Below, one piece after another: positions 1 to 4,870 of a DNA stretch of 7,130 nucleotides (within the stretch, counting starts at the first letter, position 1; the number at the start of each line of letters is the position of its first letter). The translations under genes and the position numbers were made by a program. The DNA is from Bacillota bacterium (lineage in GTDB: Bacteria; Bacillota; Clostridia; Christensenellales; CAG-138), in the NCBI GenBank assembly GCA_023435855.1, contig JAEZLG010000122.1, positions 1 to 7,130 on the forward strand. The letters run 5' to 3'. The notes beneath the pieces were generated by a model. It worked only from the letters and a program-made list of their open reading frames with translations, was not told the DNA's origin and did no database searches.

Positions 1-392
1 GTGTGAAGGTGTTCCACGATTATGCACACCATTCCTCAGAGATTAGCGCCGTTTTGGACGCCGCTTCTCGCTACCCGCACAAAAAGCTTTGGTGTGTGTT
101 CCAATGCAACAGCTATACCCGCGCGAAAACGCTGTTCTTAGGCAAACTTTCCTGCTTTAAGCATGCCGACACCGTGCTCGTACCCGATATTTACCCGGGC
201 CGCGAAAAGGACGACGGCAGCGTGCATGCGCGTGATATGGTAGAAGCTATTAATAATAGCGGCACAAAGGCAATCTATCTTTCCACCTTCGAGAATATAC
301 GCACCTGGCTTGATGAAAACGCACATGCCGGTGACATTGTAGTTACGCTTGGCAGCGGGGATGTATATAAGCAGACGTGGAAGTTGCTGTAA
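1..392 (+). CDS. murC: MurC C-terminal part (UDP-N-acetylmuramate--L-alanine ligase), 5'-truncated by window
   Basis: MurC is the cytoplasmic ATP-dependent ligase that adds L-alanine to UDP-N-acetylmuramate, the first amino acid of the peptidoglycan stem peptide. About 129 C-terminal residues are visible, in the frame whose first complete codon is at position 3; the real start lies upstream of the window. The visible part is the Mur ligase C-terminal domain: DYAHH near its beginning (MurC usually has DDYAHHPTEI), then VFQCNSYTRAKTLF (family VFQPHTYTRTK), ADTVLVPDIYPGRE (family AD.V...DIYAARE) and a terminal GDIVVTLGSGDVYK (family GD.V...GAGD). The family order and spacing are kept. The Cys in place of the usual Pro-His in the VFQPHTY motif is a small divergence. 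A strong terminator follows 20 bases after the stop, so murC ends its transcription unit here. It is a housekeeping gene and marks this side as chromosome. Confidence 0.93.
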   Translation, partial: VKVFHDYAHHSSEISAVLDAASRYPHKKLWCVFQCNSYTRAKTLFLGKLSCFKHADTVLVPDIYPGREKDDGSVHARDMVEAINNSGTKAIYLSTFENIRTWLDENAHAGDIVVTLGSGDVYKQTWKLL

Positions 393-412
393 GAATAACC
401 AAACGGTTAACC

Positions 413-441
413 AAAGGAACGGCCTTGGCCGTTCCTTTTTT
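413..441 (+). terminator. Rho-independent terminator of murC
   Basis: A perfect stem AAAGGAACGGCC / GGCCGTTCCTTT with a 2-base TT between the arms runs into six Ts (436-441). It lies 20 bases past the murC stop and separates murC from the regulator downstream. Confidence 0.93.
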
Positions 442-543
442 GTGCAGCAAATACACGAATGTTATCACATATAGTCGAAGACAAAACATGTAACACGGCT
501 GTGAATGTTAAAAGCTAATAAATGAAATCAATGCGGCGAGGTG

Positions 544-579
544 ATTGCAAGTGTAACATGAGCGTGATATACTTGCAAT
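544..579 (+). promoter_or_regulatory. Promoter of the XRE regulator with a flanking inverted repeat (probable autoregulatory operator)
   Basis: The -35-like TTGCAA (545-550) is followed by a 17-base spacer and the -10 TATACT (568-573). A perfect 9-base inverted repeat, ATTGCAAGT (544-552) and ACTTGCAAT (571-579), overlaps both promoter elements. A protein bound there would block RNA polymerase, which fits negative autoregulation by the gene that follows. The predicted start near 580 would leave a leader of only about 12 bases that begins at the RBS. Confidence 0.6.
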
Positions 580-591
580 GAGGTGATTTGT

Positions 592-1209
592 ATGGTTGGA
601 CGTCGAATAAAACTGCTGCGCGAGGAGCGGAAAATGAGCCAGGCAGAGCTTGCAGCGGCACTTTCCTGCAGTCGCATGACCATCAACAATTACGAAACCG
701 AAAAACGCGTTCCGGATATGGATTTTGCGCTTTCTGTGGCATCCTTCTTCGGCGTGACGGTGGAGTACCTTTCGGGACGCACGGAATTTCGCGATTCGGA
801 CGACATAGAAGTATCCGTACAGCGCGCTGAACAGCTGATGGAAATTACGCAGAAGCTTCCGCAGGGTGAAACACAGCGCTTGTTGTTCTACTTTACCAAA
901 GCCCTCGAAAAGGCGCTTGAAACTGGGCTCGAGGATGCCGCAATCAGCGCACTTTCCGCCTGTGCCGTTCAGCTTCGCCGGCTTATGCTTGCCTATGAGG
1001 TAGCGCAAAAAGCCTCGTTTGTGCAAATGCAGGAGCTCCTAATAAGAAATGTACCTCACGCAACGGTGCGTTCTATAGCAAAGGACAAGAATACGGCGCT
1101 TAGCCAAAACATCTTTGAAACCGCAAAAGAATTCAGCACCGCCGCAGAACTCTTTGGCTCGGAGATGCAAAAAAAGCAGGATGCCGAGCTTGAAAAGATT
1201 CTTGATTAA
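592..1209 (+). CDS. XRE-family helix-turn-helix transcriptional regulator
   Basis: This 205-aa protein has an N-terminal Cro/C1-type HTH at about residues 3-58: RRIKLLREERKMSQAELAAA, then SRMTINNYETEKRVPDMDFA, then FFGVTVEYLSGR. That is the standard five-helix XRE fold with its Q-x-E-L-A and N-Y-E signatures. Residues about 70-205 are helix-rich and charged and resemble no domain I recognise; they probably serve dimerisation or sensing. I chose ATG 592 because GAGGTG at 580-585 is a good RBS 6 bases upstream, whereas the in-frame GTG at 583 lies inside that RBS. The gene stands alone between the murC terminator and the tRNA promoter. Inverted repeats with ACTTGC/GCAAGT arms cover its own promoter and the promoter at 1251-1279, so it may control both. 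The targets are inferred; the family assignment is secure. Confidence 0.92.
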   Translation: MVGRRIKLLREERKMSQAELAAALSCSRMTINNYETEKRVPDMDFALSVASFFGVTVEYLSGRTEFRDSDDIEVSVQRAEQLMEITQKLPQGETQRLLFYFTKALEKALETGLEDAAISALSACAVQLRRLMLAYEVAQKASFVQMQELLIRNVPHATVRSIAKDKNTALSQNIFETAKEFSTAAELFGSEMQKKQDAELEKILD

Positions 1210-1241
1210 AGCGAAATGAAGACGCGAGGCCTTCTGATATG

Positions 1242-1279
1242 CACTTGCGATTGACAAGCGCAAGTGTAAAACCTATAAT
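1242..1279 (+). promoter_or_regulatory. Consensus sigma-A promoter for the tRNA-Arg tandem, with inverted repeat over the -35
   Basis: TTGACA (1251-1256), a 17-base spacer and TATAAT (1274-1279) form a perfect consensus promoter, with a predicted start near 1286, about 35 bases before the first tRNA. An 8-base inverted repeat CACTTGCG (1242-1249) / CGCAAGTG (1259-1266) brackets the -35. The 10-mer GCAAGTGTAA (1260-1269) recurs exactly in the promoter spacer of the upstream XRE gene (547-556), suggesting a shared regulator. Confidence 0.85.
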
Positions 1280-1320
1280 AAATGTTGCTGTTTGTTACTT
1301 TAAACGAACAATAATCCAAT

Positions 1321-1392
1321 GTCTCCGTAGCTCAGCAGGATAGAGCGTCCGCCTCCTAAGAGGAAGGAGTTCGTTTCTCAGGTGAGGGGAAA
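1321..1392 (+). pseudogene. Degenerate tRNA-Arg(CCT): intact 5' half, broken 3' half
   Basis: Positions 1321-1360 match a normal tRNA: a GTCTCCG acceptor strand, TA, a GCTC/GAGC D-arm, and anticodon loop CTCCTAA with CCT anticodon. After that the cloverleaf fails. The anticodon stem TCCGC/GAGGA has a G-A mismatch. Only 5 bases lie between it and a T-loop-like TTCGTTT, where about 10 are needed for the variable loop and T-stem. No 3' strand complements GTCTCCG, and there is no CCA. From 1328 to 1360 it matches the intact tRNA downstream at 30 of 33 positions. It is probably a pseudogene or the scar of a recombination event, though it would still be transcribed from the consensus promoter upstream. 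The 3' limit is approximate. Confidence 0.7.
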
Positions 1393-1406
1393 AACTAATT
1401 AAATAT

Positions 1407-1483
1407 GCGCCTATAGCTCAGTTGGATAGAGCGTTCGCCTCCTAAGTGAAAGGCCCCGCGTTCGAGTCGCGGTAGGCGCGCCA
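1407..1483 (+). tRNA. tRNA-Arg (anticodon CCT)
   Basis: A full cloverleaf folds by eye: acceptor GCGCCTA/TAGGCGC, D-arm GCTC/GAGC, anticodon stem TTCGC/GTGAA (one G-T pair) around loop CTCCTAA, variable loop AGGCC, T-arm CCGCG-TTCGAGT-CGCGG, discriminator G, and encoded CCA. It decodes AGG. It lies 15-25 bases after the degenerate tRNA-Arg and is probably cotranscribed with it. Its 3' end faces the integrase gene, the usual arrangement where an element has integrated at the 3' end of a tRNA gene and restored it. Confidence 0.97.
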
Positions 1484-1484
1484 T

Positions 1485-1520
1485 AACCGCCGGATTCCTT
1501 TGGATATCCGGCGGTTTGCT
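1485..1520 (+). terminator. Terminator-like hairpin after tRNA-Arg
   Basis: An 11-base perfect stem AACCGCCGGAT (1485-1495) / ATCCGGCGGTT (1506-1516) with a 10-base loop starts one base after the tRNA CCA and ends in a modest T-rich tail (TTTGCTTATTT). It probably terminates the tRNA transcript. In the leftward direction it lacks a U-tract, so it would be a weak terminator for the integrase. Confidence 0.75.
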
Positions 1521-1562
1521 TATTTGAAATACCTATAAGGGAAACGAATCCTTTTAAGGAGC

Positions 1563-1590
1563 TTGCTAATAGAGTGTAGGAATTTGCTAA
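1563..1590. repeat. Two TTGCTAA direct repeats spaced 21 bp, possible integrase arm sites
   Basis: TTGCTAA occurs at 1563-1569 and 1584-1590, both followed by an AG-rich continuation (TAGAG, GAG). The 21-base period is two helical turns, so both copies lie on the same DNA face. They sit between the tRNA and the integrase stop codon, where arm-type binding sites of tyrosine integrases are often found. Function is inferred from position and spacing only. Confidence 0.4.
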
Positions 1591-1599
1591 GAGCTGTTA

Positions 1600-3039
1600 T
1601 TATGGCGTTCCCGCAGATATTATTTGTGCTAAAGCCTTTGCAAGTTCTGGTGACTGCTGGAGCTGCGATATAAGGTTAGCAAGGTCTATACTCGGTGAAG
1701 GGTCATGTGGTGGCTCAACGTTTCGTAAATCAGGGTTGGCATAAAACATTGCTTCAAATCGTTGTGCGTTGATTTTTCTATCCTCATCAAGAATGCGCGA
1801 ATATACCTCGGTAATCATATCAGCTTGAGCATGCCCGGTATCACCCTGTACTGCTTTAATGTCGCCGTGACTTAACTTGAGCTTGTAAGTCGTACTGGAT
1901 GCACGAAGGGAGTGAAAAACGACATTAGAAAGGCCTTCTTCTTTTTTCAGCCTGTTAAACGCTTTTTCCAGTAATTTGATTTCCCAAGGCCGCCCATTCG
2001 GTTGCGCAATGACAAGGCCATAGTCTAAATATTCATCACCTAGAAATTCTTTCTGCTTCTCTTGCGCAGTTTTCCACTCTCGTAAAATGTAAGCTAAAGT
2101 TTTCGGTATCCATACCGTTCGCTTGCTTTTCTCTGTTTTAGGGTTTTTCAGGACCAAAATTGTTGCTCTGTTAGGCATATCCATAACAGGGGGGAACTTA
2201 AAAATAATGTCTTTATCCTTAAGAGCGTTCATAGCTTTAATGCTAACTCGCGCAAGCTCACGGTCAATGTCTATTCTTGCGTTATCGTTTGCAATGTCAG
2301 CATCCGAAATATGTAAACGAGGCCATTGTAGCCCAAGGATTTCGCCAGCCCTTGGGGAGCAGGCAAACGCGATATTCATACAAAGATACAGTAGATTATC
2401 CGAACAAGCTTTCATAGCTTTGACAATTAGTTGTACAGTCCAAGCATCCCGCTCTTTCGTCTGTGGCTTCTCAAGCGTCACATCTTCAAACGGATTTTTG
2501 CCGATAACATTCCAGCGCACGGCTTGATGAAATGCACATCGTAACAGCTTATGAATCTTTTCGATATTTGAAGGGGTAAGGTATTCGGTTACCGCTTTGC
2601 GACAACGGCTTACTACGGGTTTAGTATCAGTTAACATATCGTAGAATTTATCGATTGCGTAAGTGGTTATTGACTGCATCTTCTCTTCGCCAATGAAAGG
2701 GTTGATGTAATTCTCTATTATACCTGTATTGGTTCGATAAGTGTTTACGCCCCACTTTTTTTTACCATAAAGGAGCACAAAATCCTTCATAAATTCGGAT
2801 ACGGTTGTGTTTTTTGGAATGATGAAAGTACCCTTGCTTTTTGTATATTCGATTTCAGTTTTGCGTTCATCTGCCACGGCTTTTTTAGCGGTGCTTTTTT
2901 TGATGGCTTTTCCCACCTCGCTTGCGGGTGGATTATGTTGGTCTTTTATGGTTTCCCACTTTTGCTTCTTTTCGCCGTTTTCATCTTCGTAGTAATAAAC
3001 GACGGCGACTGAGTTTTTACGCTTTACCACGGATGCCAT
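1600..3039 (-). CDS. int: Tyrosine-type site-specific recombinase (integrase)
   Basis: This 479-aa phage-type integrase cuts and rejoins attachment sites to insert or excise the element. The N-terminus (about 1-70; VVYYYEDENGEKKQKW) looks like an arm-DNA-binding domain. Residues about 75-185 are the SAM-like core-binding domain. Residues about 195-430 are the catalytic domain, with all expected residues: R230 (in SPRAGEILGLQW), K301 (in KNPKTEKSKRTVWIP), H376 and R379 (FHSLR), H403 (TGHAQAD) and the nucleophile Y413 (EVYSR). The ~60-residue tail after Y413, rich in Pro then Leu/Gln, is longer than usual. The start is supported by GAAAGGA 8-9 bases upstream. It follows xis by 21 bases and is very likely cotranscribed with it. 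Its 3' end points at tRNA-Arg, the probable target. It appears intact. Confidence 0.95.
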   Translation of the reverse strand: MASVVKRKNSVAVVYYYEDENGEKKQKWETIKDQHNPPASEVGKAIKKSTAKKAVADERKTEIEYTKSKGTFIIPKNTTVSEFMKDFVLLYGKKKWGVNTYRTNTGIIENYINPFIGEEKMQSITTYAIDKFYDMLTDTKPVVSRCRKAVTEYLTPSNIEKIHKLLRCAFHQAVRWNVIGKNPFEDVTLEKPQTKERDAWTVQLIVKAMKACSDNLLYLCMNIAFACSPRAGEILGLQWPRLHISDADIANDNARIDIDRELARVSIKAMNALKDKDIIFKFPPVMDMPNRATILVLKNPKTEKSKRTVWIPKTLAYILREWKTAQEKQKEFLGDEYLDYGLVIAQPNGRPWEIKLLEKAFNRLKKEEGLSNVVFHSLRASSTTYKLKLSHGDIKAVQGDTGHAQADMITEVYSRILDEDRKINAQRFEAMFYANPDLRNVEPPHDPSPSIDLANLISQLQQSPELAKALAQIISAGTP

Positions 3040-3060
3040 AATTAGATTCCTTTCGTTGCA

Positions 3061-3276
3061 TTAGTTTGTTTGTTGACCGAGCCATGCATCGAAGGAAGGC
3101 TTTGAAATACGAATGTTCGTTCCAACTCGCACCCAATGAAATACATTTTGCTTACAAAGGTTATAGGCAGCACCCATGCCGACATCCAATATTTCTGCGA
3201 TTTCTTCTACGCTGTATACCCTTTTGTTAGTAAGCTTGAGAGGGGCTTCCTGGCTGCTAGAATTAGTGTTATTCAT
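3061..3276 (-). CDS. xis: Excisionase-family HTH protein (MerR-like, HTH_17)
   Basis: A 71-aa DNA-binding protein. After a ~17-residue polar lead (NNTNSSSQEA...), residues about 20-66 form the excisionase winged-helix pattern: VYSVEEIAEILDVGMGAAYN for the helix-turn-helix, then FHWVRVGTNIRISKPSFDAW for the wing and last helix. Such proteins bend DNA at attachment sites and shift the integrase toward excision. I place the start at ATG 3276, preceded by AAGGAAA; a longer reading from 3330 would place the coding region over the -10 box at 3321-3326. It lies 21 bases before int with its own promoter, so xis and int form a two-gene operon. MGAAYNLCKQ is an unusual recognition helix; the family usually has S.STVYRLI. 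Confidence 0.88.
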   Translation of the reverse strand: MNNTNSSSQEAPLKLTNKRVYSVEEIAEILDVGMGAAYNLCKQNVFHWVRVGTNIRISKPSFDAWLGQQTN

Positions 3277-3298
3277 ATTTTCCTTTCTTCCCTGCGAT

Positions 3299-3314
3299 GC
3301 AAAACGCATTTTGC
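3299..3314. promoter_or_regulatory. Palindrome GCAAAA-CGCA-TTTTGC at the xis transcription start
   Basis: A perfect 6-base-arm inverted repeat lies just downstream of the xis-int -10 box, at or just after the predicted start site. It could be an operator for a repressor or a leader hairpin. Its arms do not match the TGTGA operators found near the XRE pair. Confidence 0.5.
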
Positions 3315-3320
3315 AAGGAA

Positions 3321-3349
3321 AGTATATCATTGGTTTTTTTTATGAGCAA
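3321..3349 (-). promoter_or_regulatory. Promoter of the xis-int operon
   Basis: On the minus strand TTGCTC (3349-3344), a 17-base spacer containing an A-run, and TATACT (3326-3321) form a good promoter. The predicted start is near 3314, leaving a leader of about 38 bases to the xis ATG. The spacing and the -10 are strong; the -35 is partial. Confidence 0.75.
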
Positions 3350-3388
3350 AAATCGCATAAGTTTAAACATCATCTCACCGTCCATGGT

Positions 3389-3446
3389 AAAGCTGCTTAA
3401 GAAAAATGCATCGTGCCCCGCCAGACGTGACAACGGTCGTATAACA
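3389..3446. repeat. Imperfect direct repeat, copy 1 (between MazF-like gene and xis)
   Basis: This matches 4038-4103 in the same orientation. Shared blocks in order are AAAGCTGC (3389-3396), AAAATGCATC (3403-3412), CCCC.CC, CGTGACAACGG (3426-3436) and ATAACA (3441-3446). The copy-2 hairpin is largely lost here because its outer pairs are mismatched. It lies upstream of the xis promoter and downstream of the MazF-like gene's terminator. Confidence 0.8.
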
Positions 3447-3457
3447 TTGTCGGAAAT

Positions 3458-3480
3458 AAAAAAAGCACCGAAGTGCTTTT
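3458..3480 (-). terminator. Rho-independent terminator of the MazF-like gene (UUCG loop)
   Basis: On the minus strand AAAAGCAC, loop TTCG, GTGCTTTTTTT gives an 8-base stem with an extra-stable UUCG tetraloop and a 7-base U tract. It begins 17 bases after the stop at 3497 and separates this gene from xis-int. Confidence 0.93.
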
Positions 3481-3496
3481 CGATGTCTTACTGATG

Positions 3497-3997
3497 TTAT
3501 TTCGAGGAAAAACTACCTCCGCTATAGGGTTTGAGATTAGAGGGTTTGGATATGTTCATCTTACGTGAACTAAATGTTGCCTGCATAGCGACTGTGTGAG
3601 CCCCTTTGCTGAGGACTTTTTTGCGTTCCAACTTTTGCAGTTTAGTTGGAGGTAATCCCTTAGTGTCGGCTAATTTTCTTTCTTTTTCAACTTTTGCATA
3701 CACTCGAGCACGTTTGTTTTTTGCTTCATCGGCTATTAATTTGCCGACATGCGTGATCACGCGAATGACGTCTGATTCTTTGAACATAATGCATCTATTG
3801 GGTAGCGCAATACTTTCGGTTTTAAGGCAATCTGAGCCAAGACATACAACAAAATCATTTATGGCATCGTCATACTCACGTCGTGGCCGAATTTTTAACG
3901 CTTCATAGCGTTGAACATTGGAAAAGGCTTCAATACAGAAAACAGGTATTACACGCTCATTATATCGAATCAATAAGATATCGCCTACATAATCCAT
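3497..3997 (-). CDS. Hypothetical 166-aa protein, distant MazF/PemK-like N-terminal domain possible
   Basis: The start at 3997 is fixed by a strong GGAGGAGG RBS 6-7 bases upstream. Residues 1-95 have a pattern reminiscent of MazF/PemK ribonuclease toxins: an initial GDILLIRYN strand (MazF: GDI.lv.f), IPVFCIEAFSN near the place of the RP..V segment, then ESIALPNRCIMFKESDVIRV and VGKLIADE (MazF ends with S.v....i..i....l...iGkL). The usual arginine-proline pair after strand 1 is not clear, so activity is uncertain. Residues 98-166 are basic (many Lys/Arg), end in Ser/Gly/Lys-rich sequence and look partly disordered, as in an RNA- or DNA-binding tail. There is no antitoxin ORF directly upstream, which argues against a standard toxin-antitoxin pair. 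It is monocistronic and flanked by the two copies of a ~60-bp direct repeat. The CDS is likely; the function is tentative. Confidence 0.75.
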   Translation of the reverse strand: MDYVGDILLIRYNERVIPVFCIEAFSNVQRYEALKIRPRREYDDAINDFVVCLGSDCLKTESIALPNRCIMFKESDVIRVITHVGKLIADEAKNKRARVYAKVEKERKLADTKGLPPTKLQKLERKKVLSKGAHTVAMQATFSSRKMNISKPSNLKPYSGGSFSSK

Positions 3998-4037
3998 AGA
4001 ACTCCTCCTCCATTTATTGATGATTAATAATCCCATA

Positions 4038-4103
4038 AAAGCTGCGGTTAGGCAAGAATAAAATGCATCATACCCCACCGGCCGTGACAACGGCCGCATA
4101 ACA
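4038..4103. repeat. Imperfect direct repeat, copy 2 (upstream of MazF-like gene), with hairpin
   Basis: This is the partner of 3389-3446, with AAAGCTGC (4038-4045), AAAATGCATC (4060-4069), CGTGACAACGG (4083-4093) and ATAACA (4098-4103). This copy carries a perfect 7-base stem CGGCCGT (4079-4085) / ACGGCCG (4090-4096) with loop GACA. It forms the left edge of the GC-rich structured region. Confidence 0.8.
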
Positions 4104-4328
4104 GCTTGAGAACATCCGTTCCTAGTTCTGTTCCCCACCAATCTCTCGGGTCGGGCCCACATCTCTGCCGTGACCGCTCCGGTTACCCACGATGGATTAG
4201 GGCCCGTGCAAGCACTGGCTATGACTTGCTGGAAGTATCATTATCCCTACGCGCGGATCATCGCACCAGCCTTGTCAGGGCTGTTTATTGCTAGAAGCTG
4301 CTTGCCCGTTCACCACGGGCTGCGCGCG
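4079..4328 (+). ncRNA. Candidate structured RNA in a GC-rich gene-free stretch
   Basis: This stretch has no credible gene on either strand but is dense in stems: CGGCCGT/ACGGCCG (4079-4085, 4090-4096); CGGGCCC (4152-4158) / GGGCCCG (4200-4206) enclosing GTGACCG (4170-4176) / CGGTTAC (4180-4186); GCAAG (4208-4212) / CTTGC (4225-4229); and CGCGCG (4250-4255) / CGCGCG (4323-4328) enclosing CAGCC (4267-4271) / GGCTG (4279-4283) and GCCCGT (4304-4309) / ACGGGC (4315-4320). The second listed inner stem needs a G-U pair on the plus strand that would be C-A on the minus strand, which weakly favours a rightward transcript. Hand-counted GC for 4081-4320 is about 57%, against about 35% just to the right. 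No promoter was identified and I recognise no known RNA family. Confidence 0.4.
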
Positions 4329-4349
4329 GAAAGTATGGAGGGTGATGCT

Positions 4350-4436
4350 ATGAAATTATCAAGGTTCCAACCCGCGCCGTTGCAGTATGTCCATCGCGAC
4401 GAGAGAGTGCAAAAACTGTCGAACAAATACTATTGA
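4350..4436 (+). CDS. 28-aa small ORF following the structured region
   Basis: ATG 4350 has an excellent RBS (GGAGGG at 4337-4342, spacing 7). It encodes a basic, aromatic 28-residue peptide that begins MKLSRFQPAPLQYVHRDE and ends in Lys-Tyr-Tyr. There is no signal peptide, membrane segment or cysteine. It starts 21 bases after the last stem of the structured region, so the stems could control access to its RBS, or it could be a leader peptide. The frame stays open upstream to at least 4170, but those residues do not look like protein and the RBS supports the internal start. Its stop overlaps the -35 of the promoter at 4433. It may be a true peptide, the truncated head of a lost gene, or chance; I do not recognise it. 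Confidence 0.4.
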   Translation: MKLSRFQPAPLQYVHRDERVQKLSNKYY

Positions 4437-4480
4437 CAGCCACAACAGAGGAAATATACTAAAATGTGATGTCACATTTT
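4433..4480 (+). promoter_or_regulatory. Rightward promoter with a 20-bp palindromic operator at its start site
   Basis: TTGACA (4433-4438), a 16-base spacer and TATACT (4455-4460) make a strong rightward promoter. The palindrome AAAATGTGATGTCACATTTT (9-base arms, 4461-4480) begins right after the -10 and covers the predicted start. Its TGTGA/TCACA arms match the palindromes in the divergent intergenic region, so the same XRE regulator(s) probably bind it. The palindrome also overlaps the stop codon (4472-4474) of the leftward Cro-like gene. The transcript would be antisense to that gene and head toward the repressor gene at 4891. Confidence 0.65.
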
Positions 4481-4720
4481 GGTATCGATGTAGGCAATAT
4501 TCAAGTAATCACAGATTTTTTTACGAGCGGGCTTGCTGATAATAAAGCCTGATATTATCGAGGAAACATAGTTGCCGGAAAGGCCCACGGTTTCACCGAG
4601 CTCGATATTGCTTATATCTCTATCGATCATAGTCTTTTTAATTTGCTTTCGTATAGCACTCCAGTCCTGTAGGGCAGGTTGATCTTCATTCAGGAATTGC
4701 GAATTAATTTGCTTACCCAT
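4472..4720 (-). CDS. Small XRE/Cro-like HTH protein
   Basis: An 82-aa DNA-binding protein. Residues about 20-75 form an XRE-type HTH, with SNIELGETVGL as helix 2 and SGNYVSSIISG as the recognition helix, followed by KPARKKICDYLNI. I chose ATG 4720 because AAAGGAG lies 5-6 bases upstream; a longer reading from 4741 includes this RBS. It is transcribed leftward, divergently from the 122-aa XRE gene, from TTGACT-17-TATAAT (4849-4821), and leaves a leader of about 94 bases. The size, divergence and shared operators match a Cro-like partner in a CI/Cro switch. Leftward transcription continues toward the MazF-like gene, and no terminator is evident after the stop other than the palindrome at 4461-4480, which has few Us. 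The role is inferred from layout; the HTH call is fairly firm. Confidence 0.85.
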   Translation of the reverse strand: MGKQINSQFLNEDQPALQDWSAIRKQIKKTMIDRDISNIELGETVGLSGNYVSSIISGFIISKPARKKICDYLNIAYIDTKM

Positions 4721-4820
4721 AAAAACTCCTTTTAGACGCATTCACATAAGACGTATTACATGCTAAAATGATTTTATATATAATGTGTATACATACCAAA
4801 TAATGGTACTTATTGATACT

Positions 4821-4849
4821 ATTATAATTCACATTATGTGAGCAGTCAA
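4821..4849 (-). promoter_or_regulatory. Leftward promoter of the Cro-like gene with operator in its spacer
   Basis: On the minus strand TTGACT (4849-4844), a 17-base spacer and TATAAT (4826-4821) are near consensus. The palindrome TCACATTATGTGA (4829-4841) lies wholly within the spacer, an ideal site for repression. A weaker tandem leftward candidate is TTGGTA (4799-4794), 17 bases, TAAAAT (4776-4771). Confidence 0.8.
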
Positions 4850-4856
4850 CATTAAA

Positions 4857-4870
4857 TGTGAAATTTCACA
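4857..4870. promoter_or_regulatory. Palindromic operator TGTGAAATTTCACA upstream of the XRE repressor
   Basis: A perfect 14-base palindrome with the same TGTGA/TCACA half-sites as 4829-4841 and 4461-4480, with one more half-site, TTGTGAG, at 4873-4879. Its centre is about 28 bases from that of the spacer operator, so dimers could bind cooperatively. It lies 20 bases before the repressor ATG and fits autoregulation. No convincing rightward -35/-10 was found here. Confidence 0.65.

Noticed and set aside
583..591. GTG 583 as the start of the first XRE gene
   Set aside because: The GTG is part of the GAGGTG RBS that serves ATG 592.
508..1026. 172-aa minus-strand frame opposite the XRE gene
   Set aside because: It is antisense to a clear HTH gene, is rich in Cys/His/Arg in an unstructured way, and has no RBS support.
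1321..1392. First tRNA-Arg as a functional tRNA
   Set aside because: The acceptor strand is unpaired, the variable/T-stem segment is about 5 bases short, the anticodon stem is mismatched and there is no CCA.
2123..2527. 134-aa plus-strand frame inside the integrase
   Set aside because: It is a shadow of the integrase catalytic domain, whose motifs are all intact on the other strand.
4003..4162. N-terminal extension of the leftward 166-aa protein, reading through RPLSRPVGYDAF
   Set aside because: The strong GGAGGAGG RBS and ATG at 3997 lie inside it. The extension covers the repeat and hairpin, and changes between the two repeat copies (also at first and second codon positions) do not look like protein-coding constraint.
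4106..4349. Rightward open frames across the GC-rich region
   Set aside because: They lack RBSs, give protein-like composition only by chance, and run through dense hairpins. Only the last 28 codons, with their own RBS, were kept.
4340..4436. CRISPR repeat or tracrRNA-like sequence on the minus strand (GTTTTTGCACTCTC)
   Set aside because: It occurs once, with no repeat array, anti-repeat or cas gene in the window.
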